A DNA stretch of 58,269 nt from Acidimicrobiia bacterium (GTDB lineage Bacteria; Actinomycetota; Acidimicrobiia; Acidimicrobiales; CAIXPF01). Position numbers and translations under genes: made by a program. The stretch covers positions 84,256 to 142,524 of the forward strand of contig CANJRG010000012.1 of NCBI GenBank assembly GCA_947476745.1. Reading direction: 5' to 3'. The notes under the pieces were generated by a model. It had not been told where the DNA came from. It did no database searches and was given only the letters and a program-made list of their open reading frames with translations. Every line of letters begins with the position of its first letter. Within the stretch, counting starts at the first letter, position 1. Shown here in pieces: positions 52,451 to 58,269 of the stretch.

Positions 52451-53343
52451 CCGGACCGCTCCACAGCCGCACCCCACGGACCGATCCGACCCCGGCGCGC
52501 CGCCACGACCACGATGACCAGCAGGTGGACTCCCAACGCGCCGAGCCCGGGCCGCGCTTCGTCGCCCAGGGCCCGCACGAGCGAGAGCACCACGGCAGCG
52601 CCGAACGCACCGGGCACCGAGCCCAACCCACCGAGGACACCGGCCTCGGCGGCGGTGACCGTGATCGTCACCATGTCGAGCGGGGCGATCTCGCCCTGGC
52701 GGGCCCACAACACCCCGGCCATCGCCCCCACCGCCACGGACAACGCCGTAAGCCGGGCCAGCACCAGGCGGGGATCCCGACCGGTCCGCTGCAGCAGCGC
52801 CGGGGCCTGCAACGCCGCCGTCAACGGGGCATGCCACCAACGCCGCCGGACCACCAACCCCACCGCGACCAACACCGCCGCGGCCATCAACGCCGCCAGG
52901 ACGGCGCCGCGTTCCACGACGACACCAACCACGGTCACCGTGGCTGAACCCGAGGAGAGCACCGCCGGGCCCTCGCCCCGCACCGCCACGACCAGGGACA
53001 CCACCGCGACCAGCGGCAGGGCCACCGAGGCGAAGTGGCCGACCGGGTCCGCAGCGACCTGCTCGGGCCACCACAGTCGCCACCGGGCCATCGCCGCTGC
53101 CCCCGACACCACTGTCGCCGCCGCTACGACGGCCGCCGCCGGGGCCAGCAAGAGCGCCGTCGGTCCCGCCCCGGTGGCGACGTCGACGGCGGCCGCCCCT
53201 GCTGCGGTGACCACTGCGGCCGTGCCGGGCCACCATTCGGTCCGACCACCGACGCGGTAGCCGAGGCCGACGCCGACAGCGAGCAGCGCCGCCAGCGGCG
53301 CGTCGAGCATCGCTCCGGCCAGGACCGCGGCGATGCCCGTCAA
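52447..53343 (-). CDS. Branched-chain amino-acid-type ABC permease (LivH-like)
   Basis: A 298-residue polytopic membrane protein. The C-terminal half holds the LivH-like block VTAAEAGVLGGLGSVPGAFGAAVVLS, and ALLQRTGRDPRLVLARLTALSVA corresponds to the coupling loop. The N-terminal part is Ala/Val-rich and weakly conserved. The TTG start overlaps the ATPase stop as TTGA; a later ATG (53310) is possible. It forms the permease pair with the LivM-like gene. Confidence 0.78.
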   Translation of the reverse strand: MTGIAAVLAGAMLDAPLAALLAVGVGLGYRVGGRTEWWPGTAAVVTAAGAAAVDVATGAGPTALLLAPAAAVVAAATVVSGAAAMARWRLWWPEQVAADPVGHFASVALPLVAVVSLVVAVRGEGPAVLSSGSATVTVVGVVVERGAVLAALMAAAVLVAVGLVVRRRWWHAPLTAALQAPALLQRTGRDPRLVLARLTALSVAVGAMAGVLWARQGEIAPLDMVTITVTAAEAGVLGGLGSVPGAFGAAVVLSLVRALGDEARPGLGALGVHLLVIVVVAARRGRIGPWGAAVERSG

Positions 53344-54050
53344 GCGCCGGCCCCCTTGCCGAAGGGTGGGCTGCGGCCCTCGTTCAGCCACAACGGCCGG
53401 TCGGTCAGCGCCTCGGCAAAGGGGCGGTGGCGGGTGAGCACCAGCACGGCCACACCGGCAGCGGCCACCGCGCCCAGTGCCCGGCGCAGCCGGTCGAGCC
53501 CGGCGACGTTGAGCCCGGCCGTGGGTTCGTCGAGCACCAGCGCCCGGGGCCCGACCCGGAGTGCCAACGCGATGGACACCGCGACCCGCTCGGTCGCCTC
53601 GAGCGCCGAAATCTGCATCGGCCGGCATCGCGAGAGCCCCGGCAGCAGCTCGTCGAGTTCGTCGTGGCGCCAGACGCGACCCGCAGCCGGCCCGCTGCCG
53701 CCGTCCGAGAGCCGACGGAGCCGACGCCGCCGGGGCAGGTCGAGCAGTTCGTCCACCGTGATGGCGGGCACCTCGAGCCCGCCCTGGGGCACCCAGGCAA
53801 GACCGCGGCGGGCCCGCTCATCGGGCGCGCAGGCCTGCAGCGACCGACCGGCCACCTCGAGCCGGCCGCTGGCCGGCACGAGACCGGCGAAGCCGCTGAT
53901 CAGCAGGCTCTTGCCTGCGCCGGCGGACCCCAGCACCGTCACCACATCACCCGGATCGAGCCGGAGGGACTCGATCAGCACGCCGCGGGCCCCATCGGGC
54001 ACGACCTCGAAGTCCTCGACCAGCAGCGCCGGGGTCGACAGGTCGATCAT
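53340..54050 (-). CDS. ABC ATPase (LivG/LivF-like) with unusual signature
   Basis: A 236-residue nucleotide-binding subunit. Walker A is VLGSAGAGKSLLI, the Q-loop is AWVPQGG, Walker B is ALVLDEPTAGLN and the H-loop His is in LTRHRPFAE. In place of LSGGQ the signature region reads ISALEATERVAVSIALAL, so the two Gly residues that contact ATP in the partner site are missing. Its start overlaps the stop of the other ATPase by 4 nt, and it precedes both permease genes. Confidence 0.85.
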   Translation of the reverse strand: MIDLSTPALLVEDFEVVPDGARGVLIESLRLDPGDVVTVLGSAGAGKSLLISGFAGLVPASGRLEVAGRSLQACAPDERARRGLAWVPQGGLEVPAITVDELLDLPRRRRLRRLSDGGSGPAAGRVWRHDELDELLPGLSRCRPMQISALEATERVAVSIALALRVGPRALVLDEPTAGLNVAGLDRLRRALGAVAAAGVAVLVLTRHRPFAEALTDRPLWLNEGRSPPFGKGAGA

Positions 54051-54766
54051 CGGTCCGGCCTCTCCTGGGCACGGAGGCGGCGGAACTCCGGGGCCGCGAG
54101 CACCTCAGCCGCGGGGCCCTCGGCCACCACCCGGCCGGCGAACAACAGCACCACCCGGGTCGCCGGCACCCGGACGCGGGCCGGGGAGTCGAGCCACACC
54201 ACCGCACCGCCGAGCGCCGCGGTGGCGCACAACGCCGCGGTCAGTTCGTTGCGCTCGGCAGCAGCCAGCACCGCCGGCAGCTCGTCGACCACGATCATCC
54301 GACGGGGCGCGGCCAGGACGCGCACCACCTCGAGGCGGGCGGCCGCGACCGCATCGAGCCGGCCTGCGGGGACGTCGGCGAGATCGGCCAAGCCGTGGCG
54401 TTCGAGCAGTTCCCGGGCCCGATCGCGCGCCCCGCTCCCGTCGCACGCGGGATCGGTACCGGCGACGACCGCCACGTTCTGTTCCACGGTGAGCGAGCCG
54501 AAGGGGCGGGGTCGGGACCACACCGTGCCCATCCCGAACCGGGCGCGGTCGGCCGGGGCGACATCGGTGACGTCGACCCCGTCGAGCACCACCCGTCCCG
54601 ACACCGGCCGCTGCTGTCCGCTGATGACCCGGGCCAGCGTGCTGCGGCCGGACCCGACCGGTCCGACCACCGCAAGCACCTCGCCGGGGCCCGCCGCGAA
54701 CGACACGGCGTGCAACCCTCCGGCGGTGACCCGGTTCAGCTCGAGCACCGCGATGGCGGCTGGCAC
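54047..54766 (-). CDS. Degenerate ABC ATPase (LivG/LivF-like)
   Basis: A 239-residue paralogue of the ATPase downstream with several altered motifs. Walker A reads VVGPVGSGRSTLA, with Arg for the essential Lys. The signature region is PAGRLDAVAAARLEVVRVLA in place of LSGGQ. Walker B is MIVVDELPAVL, which keeps Asp-Glu. The H-loop His is absent (VVWLDSPARV). The frame is intact and the length normal, so the changes look selected rather than random decay. It follows the LLM gene by 16 nt. Confidence 0.82.
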   Translation of the reverse strand: MPAAIAVLELNRVTAGGLHAVSFAAGPGEVLAVVGPVGSGRSTLARVISGQQRPVSGRVVLDGVDVTDVAPADRARFGMGTVWSRPRPFGSLTVEQNVAVVAGTDPACDGSGARDRARELLERHGLADLADVPAGRLDAVAAARLEVVRVLAAPRRMIVVDELPAVLAAAERNELTAALCATAALGGAVVWLDSPARVRVPATRVVLLFAGRVVAEGPAAEVLAAPEFRRLRAQERPDR

Positions 54767-54782
54767 AGTCGGAACCGCCCGG

Positions 54783-55799
54783 TCAGCGCGGCGCGAGATC
54801 CCGGACGGCCTGGCGGATGTCGAGCTTGCCGAAGGGCATGATCGACAGCGCCGCAGTGGTCACCCCGTTGTCGAGGTACTGCTGGATCTGCTCCCGGCAC
54901 TTCTCCGGCGGGCCGTGCACGATCAGCTCGTCGACCAGCGAGTCGGGGATGGCGGCGAGCGCGGCCTTGCGGTCGCCCTCTTTCCACGCCGACCACATAC
55001 CAGACAGTACGTCGCCGCGCCCGAGCCACTCGTGGAACGCCGCGTACACCGGGACGTTCAGGTAGGCGGCGATGGCGAAACGGGCACCGTGGTACACGGC
55101 CTCGTCGTCGGTGGAGGGGCACACGAAGATCCGGGCCACGATCTCCTTCGGCGCCCCACCCCCGGCGGTCACCACCGGCTCGACCACCTGCGCGACGTCA
55201 CCGGCGGACAACCAGTTGATGATGACGCCGTCGCCCTCACGGCCGGCGAGACGCAACATCCCCGGGCGCAGGCCGGCGACGAGCAACGGGACCGGTTCGG
55301 GCGGCAGCATGTTGAGCCGGAAGCCGTTGATCTCGAAGGTGTCGTAGGCGTGGGTGACCTTCTCCCCCGCCAGCGCCGAGCGCAGGAACCGCAGCACGTC
55401 GCGAGTGCGTTTGTAAGGCTCCTGGAACGGGATGCCGTTCCAGCGCTCCACGATCACGTTCGACGAGGTGCCGAGGCCGAAGGCGAAGCGGCCCGGCGCC
55501 GCCTGCGCCAGGGCGCCGATGCTCTGGGCCATCAACGCCGGACCCCGGGTGAAGGCCGGCACGATGGCGCAGCCGAGCCGCAGGCTGGGGGCCCATTGCG
55601 AAGCCAGCACCAGCGGGGTGAAGGCATCGGAGCCGTCCGCCTCCGAGGACCACACATCGGTGTAGCCGAGGTCGGCCAACTCCACGACCTGATCGCGCTG
55701 TTGTCCCAGCGGGATCCCGCCGAAGGGCAGGGACATCCCGTACCGCTTGGGCACCGCTGCCTGTCCGTTGCCGCCGTTCGCTGCCGTGGTGTCGGCCAC
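54783..55799 (-). CDS. LLM-class (probably F420-dependent) oxidoreductase
   Basis: A 338-residue luciferase-like TIM-barrel enzyme. MSLPFGGIPLGQQRDQVVELADLG opens the barrel (shown in part), with LGYTDVWSSEADG, GRFAFGLGTSSNVIVERWNG and VPLLVAGLRPGMLRLAGREGDG-type segments. Members use F420 or flavin; the GTSS and WNG blocks fit the F420 group. GGAGG lies 7 nt before the chosen GTG. A TACGCT about 110 nt upstream could be the promoter. It is the first gene of the five-gene operon with the ABC transporter. Confidence 0.87.
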   Translation of the reverse strand: MADTTAANGGNGQAAVPKRYGMSLPFGGIPLGQQRDQVVELADLGYTDVWSSEADGSDAFTPLVLASQWAPSLRLGCAIVPAFTRGPALMAQSIGALAQAAPGRFAFGLGTSSNVIVERWNGIPFQEPYKRTRDVLRFLRSALAGEKVTHAYDTFEINGFRLNMLPPEPVPLLVAGLRPGMLRLAGREGDGVIINWLSAGDVAQVVEPVVTAGGGAPKEIVARIFVCPSTDDEAVYHGARFAIAAYLNVPVYAAFHEWLGRGDVLSGMWSAWKEGDRKAALAAIPDSLVDELIVHGPPEKCREQIQQYLDNGVTTAALSIMPFGKLDIRQAVRDLAPR

Positions 55800-56116
55800 C
55801 CGAGTTCCTCCGTCGTCGGTACCAGCCCGCCCGCAGCGGCCGGCAGGAACCGGCGCCATCACCGCGGAGGGCTCGAGCCGGGGCATCCCAGCACCCGGTC
55901 TCGCCGGGAGCGTAGCGGCCCGCCCGTGTTGCGCCGGGCACCCTCCGTGAACGGCGGGAACACTCGGCAGCGGGACCGCGGTTCCGCAGACGCCGCCGGG
56001 TCGGTGGCCAGGACCTCGACCGAGGGCGCAACTCCGGCCGGCTCGTTCGGGCCGTTCAGCCAGGTCATTCCGCCCGGCGCCGTTTGTTGTCATACCCCGC
56101 AGGGAAGATGGTTCCC
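55800..56116. other. Gene-free 317-bp spacer
   Basis: No convincing gene was found in this stretch between divergent transcription units. On the minus strand TACGCT (55914-55909) may be the LLM promoter. On the plus strand, TTGTTGTCATACCCC lies just before the next small gene and AGGGAAG provides its ribosome-binding site. Confidence 0.5.
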
Positions 56117-56293
56117 ATGACGAACCAGCTGCGTCTCATCGAACCCTCCGAGGTGTCCTGGCGCCTCGACGAGCGCACCAAGGCGATCGGCCGCACCGGC
56201 ATCGCCCGGGCCCGCGCCGCCCTCGCCGCCGCCCGGACCCCGGCCGACGCCGATGCACCGGCACCCCGGGTCGCACACCCCCACGCCGCCTGA
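56117..56293 (+). CDS. Small conserved-type protein, 58 aa
   Basis: A 58-residue protein: MTNQLRLIEPSEVSWRLDER, then TKAIGRTGIARARAALAAAR, and a Pro/Ala/His tail. The middle is an amphipathic basic helix. Short proteins with the WRLDxRTxxxGRxGIAxAR pattern are common in actinobacteria, but their function is unknown. AGGGAAG is upstream; a second in-frame ATG lies 9 nt earlier. It precedes the thiolase by 90 nt. Confidence 0.72.
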   Translation: MTNQLRLIEPSEVSWRLDERTKAIGRTGIARARAALAAARTPADADAPAPRVAHPHAA

Positions 56294-56370
56294 TCGACCG
56301 ATCGCCACCTGCGCCGGCCACGCCTGCCACGCCTGCACGCGGGGCACGACACCGGGTGGCGCCCATCCCG

Positions 56371-56376
56371 TAGTCT
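56371..56376 (+). promoter_or_regulatory. -10 box for leaderless thiolase transcript
   Basis: TAGTCT ends 6 nt before the ATG at 56383. Confidence 0.5.
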
Positions 56377-56382
56377 GGACCC

Positions 56383-57570
56383 ATGGATTCAGGTCGTGAA
56401 GTCGTCATCGTCGAAGCCGTTCGCACCCCGGTAGGTCGTCGCGGTGGAGGGCTCTCCACCATCCACCCGGTGGATCTGCTCGCCAGCCTCCAGAAGGAGG
56501 TCATCGCCCGCTCCGGTATCGACCCCACCAAGATCGAGCAGGTCGTCGGCGGTTGTGTGAGCCAGGTCGGTGAGCAGTCCTTCAACGTCACCCGCACCGC
56601 GTGGCTGGCTGCCGGTCTGCCGGAGAGCACCCCCGCCACCACCGTCGACACCCAGTGCGGCTCGTCGCAGCAGGCCACCAACGTGGCGATCAGCCTCGTG
56701 GCGGCCGGCGTGGTCGACGTGGCCATGGCCTGCGGTGTCGAGTCGATGAGCCGTATCCCGATCGGGTCGAACTCCGACAAGAAGCTCGGCCTCGGCAAGG
56801 CCATCCCCAAGTCCTACTTCGACTCCCACGAGTTCACCTCGCAGTTCGAGGCCGCCGAGCGCCTCGCCGACAAGTGGGAGATCTCCCGCGAGGATTGCGA
56901 CGCGTTCGGCATGCGCTCCCAGCAGCTCGCCGCCGCCGCCTGGGCCGAGGACCGTTTCGGCACGCAGATCATGCCGGTGACCGTCCCCGAGGTCGACGCC
57001 GAGGGCAAGCCGACCGGCACCACCCGGGTGATCACCCGCGACGAGGGCATGCGTGACACCTCGCCGGAGGGCCTCGCCTCGCTCAAGCCGGTTGCCCGGC
57101 CCGACGGCGCCCACACCGCGGGCAGCTCCTCGCAGATCTCCGACGGCGCCGGCGCACTACTCATCATGACCCGGGCCAAGGCCGAGGAACTCGGCCTCAC
57201 CCCCCGGGCCCGGATCGTGGACACCTGCCTCGTGGGCACCGACCCCACCCTCATGCTCACCGGCCCGATCGACGCCAGCCGGCGCATGTTCGAGCGCAGC
57301 GGCCTGACGATGGAAGACATCGACGTGGTCGAGATCAACGAGGCCTTCGCCTCGGTCGTCCTGGCATGGGCCAAGGAGCTCGATGTCGACATGGACAAGG
57401 TCAACCCCAACGGCGGCGCGATCGCTCTGGGCCATCCGCTGGGCGGCACCGGTGCCATCCTGATGACCAAGGCCCTGCACGAACTCGAGCGCACCGGCGG
57501 CCGCTACGGCCTGGTCACCATGTGCTGCGGTGGCGGTCTGGGTACCGGCACCATCATCGAGCGTCTGTGA
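56383..57570 (+). CDS. Thiolase (acetyl-CoA C-acyltransferase)
   Basis: A 395-residue thiolase. The acyl-Cys motif is VDTQCGSSQQATNVA, GVESMSRIPIG follows, the His motif is NPNGGAIALGHPLGGTGA and the second Cys lies in VTMCCGGGLGTG. VVEINEAFASVVLAW is also conserved. The substrate class (acetoacetyl-CoA, long-chain or steroid 3-oxoacyl-CoA) cannot be fixed from sequence; the QCGSSQQA variant is seen in actinobacterial lipid and steroid thiolases. A strong hairpin follows the stop. Confidence 0.94.
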   Translation: MDSGREVVIVEAVRTPVGRRGGGLSTIHPVDLLASLQKEVIARSGIDPTKIEQVVGGCVSQVGEQSFNVTRTAWLAAGLPESTPATTVDTQCGSSQQATNVAISLVAAGVVDVAMACGVESMSRIPIGSNSDKKLGLGKAIPKSYFDSHEFTSQFEAAERLADKWEISREDCDAFGMRSQQLAAAAWAEDRFGTQIMPVTVPEVDAEGKPTGTTRVITRDEGMRDTSPEGLASLKPVARPDGAHTAGSSSQISDGAGALLIMTRAKAEELGLTPRARIVDTCLVGTDPTLMLTGPIDASRRMFERSGLTMEDIDVVEINEAFASVVLAWAKELDVDMDKVNPNGGAIALGHPLGGTGAILMTKALHELERTGGRYGLVTMCCGGGLGTGTIIERL

Positions 57571-57575
57571 TCTTC

Positions 57576-57605
57576 CGGGTGGGGGGAGGTTGCTCCCCCC
57601 ACCCG
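57576..57605 (+). terminator. Terminator hairpin after thiolase gene
   Basis: CGGGTGGGGGGAG and CTCCCCCCACCCG form a perfect 13-bp stem with loop GTTG, starting 5 nt after the stop codon. TTCTC follows. Confidence 0.8.
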
Positions 57606-57656
57606 TTCTCGCCGCCGACGGCGGCCCGCACCGAACATCGACGAAGGTAAGCCTCC

Positions 57657-58208
57657 GTGCGCGTCCTGCTTGTGTGCGGCCTCGGGGCCGCCATCGTCCT
57701 GTCGGGCTGTCGGGGTACCCCTTCCAGCGCCGACCCGACCTCCGCACCACCGCAGTCGGCCACCTCGGCAGTCGCTGCGCGAACTGCTACCGTCACCCGG
57801 ATTGTCGACGGTGACACCATCGATGTCCGCCTCGGCTCGGCACGCGAGCGCGTCCGGCTCATCGGCATCGACACCCCCGAGTCGGTCAAGCCCGACAGCC
57901 CCGTCGAGTGTTTCGGCCCCGAGGCCTCCTCGCAGCTCGGCCGTCTGATCCCCGTCGGTACCGAGGTCGAACTGGTTCGTGACGCCGAGATCCGCGACCC
58001 CTACGACCGGCTGTTGGCCTACGTCTTCCGTCACTCCGACGGGCTGTTCGTGAACCTCTCGATGGCCGGTGACGGGTATGCCGGCGTGCTGTCGATCGCC
58101 CCCAACACCACCTTCGCCGACGACTTCCGGGCGGCGGTGGCGCAGGCACGCGGCCACCGCTTCGGCCTGTGGGGGGCGTGTCCCAACCCCGACAGCCTCT
58201 TCGGCTGA
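57657..58208 (+). CDS. Secreted lipoprotein thermonuclease (SNase family)
   Basis: A 183-residue protein with a lipoprotein signal (LLVCGLGAAIVLSGC) and a staphylococcal-nuclease domain. VTRIVDGDTIDVRL, ERVRLIGIDTPES and DPYDRLLAYVF hold the catalytic Arg, Glu and Arg equivalents; NLSMAGDGYAGVL is typical. It should cut DNA and RNA outside the cell with Ca2+. GAAGG lies before the GTG. Its last codons and stop form part of the first copy of a tandem repeat. Confidence 0.92.
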   Translation: MRVLLVCGLGAAIVLSGCRGTPSSADPTSAPPQSATSAVAARTATVTRIVDGDTIDVRLGSARERVRLIGIDTPESVKPDSPVECFGPEASSQLGRLIPVGTEVELVRDAEIRDPYDRLLAYVFRHSDGLFVNLSMAGDGYAGVLSIAPNTTFADDFRAAVAQARGHRFGLWGACPNPDSLFG

Positions 58209-58269
58209 CGCAACGTCGGCTGACGCAACGTCGGCTGACGCAACGTCGGCTGACGCAACGTCGGCTGAC
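58201..58269. repeat. 15-bp tandem repeat, at least 4.6 copies
   Basis: TCGGCTGACGCAACG is repeated exactly from 58201, with four full copies and a partial fifth that reaches the window end. The first copy contains the last codons and TGA of the nuclease gene. Confidence 0.95.

Noticed and set aside
58201-58269. Attachment site or integron-like array
   Set aside because: Only short exact tandem units without integrase or inverted core sites nearby; called a tandem repeat.

Overview
This window is about 58 kb of very GC-rich, densely packed bacterial chromosome. The gene content points to an actinobacterium, most likely from the class Acidimicrobiia. Signs of this are a fused 2-oxoglutarate decarboxylase/dehydrogenase (Kgd), the NucS mismatch endonuclease, a SepIVA-like coiled-coil gene between coaD and yceD, a UvrD2-like helicase with an HRDC tail, an F420-type LLM oxidoreductase, GTP-dependent PEP carboxykinase, and frequent GTG/TTG starts. 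No rRNA, tRNA, IS element, prophage or CRISPR array was seen. The lineage is inferred from gene content alone.

Layout. Positions 1-5288 (minus strand) hold a conserved operon, in transcription order rsmD, coaD, sepIVA-like, yceD, rpmF, plsX, acpP, rnc and a divergent Fpg-like gene cut by the window edge. This joins CoA and fatty-acid/phospholipid precursor supply with rRNA processing and septation. Positions 5337-8034 hold a 54-residue zinc-ribbon gene, recG and a small OB-fold-like gene divergent from recG. Then come pckG with a terminator, a doubly frameshifted hsp20, and an IMPDH/GMPR-family gene without CBS domains. Positions 12.1-21.6 kb carry a HAD phosphatase, a maleylacetate-reductase-like enzyme, an alpha-methylacyl-CoA racemase, an alpha/beta hydrolase, a GNAT-MBOAT-SGNH acyl-transfer group, a BtuF-like protein, a PH/SHOCT membrane protein and a minimal zincin. 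Positions 21.7-30.7 kb carry a UvrD2-like helicase, exonuclease III, kgd, a HAD protein and ettA.

Positions 30.8-38.6 kb contain a zinc-site protein, two tandem cysQ-type phosphatases (the second behind a coupled 21-codon leaderless ORF), an AarF/UbiB kinase, a lipoprotein, a pheA-nucS operon, coaA and bcp. Positions 38.8-47.6 kb contain an SDR enzyme, a VanW-family envelope protein, a geranylgeranyl-reductase-type flavoprotein, a Thr/Ser-stalked LPATG surface protein, an EF-hand-like membrane protein with a SnoaL-fold partner, a hydrolase-PAP2 pair and a 56-residue protein. Positions 47.8-58.3 kb contain a Mug-type DNA glycosylase with a repeat-filled linker, a HerA/DUF853 ATPase, a five-gene operon of an LLM oxidoreductase plus a degenerate Liv-type ABC transporter, a thiolase, and a secreted nuclease followed by a 15-bp tandem repeat.

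Two general points. First, at least 20 genes have a TANNNT-type -10 box ending 6-9 nt before the start codon. This predicts widespread leaderless transcription and was used to choose several starts. Second, the best candidates for something new are the degenerate ABC/LLM operon, the Fpg-like protein lacking catalytic residues, the leaderless uORF coupled to the second cysQ, a possible leaderless AUC start, and an SD-sequestering hairpin before the broken hsp20.
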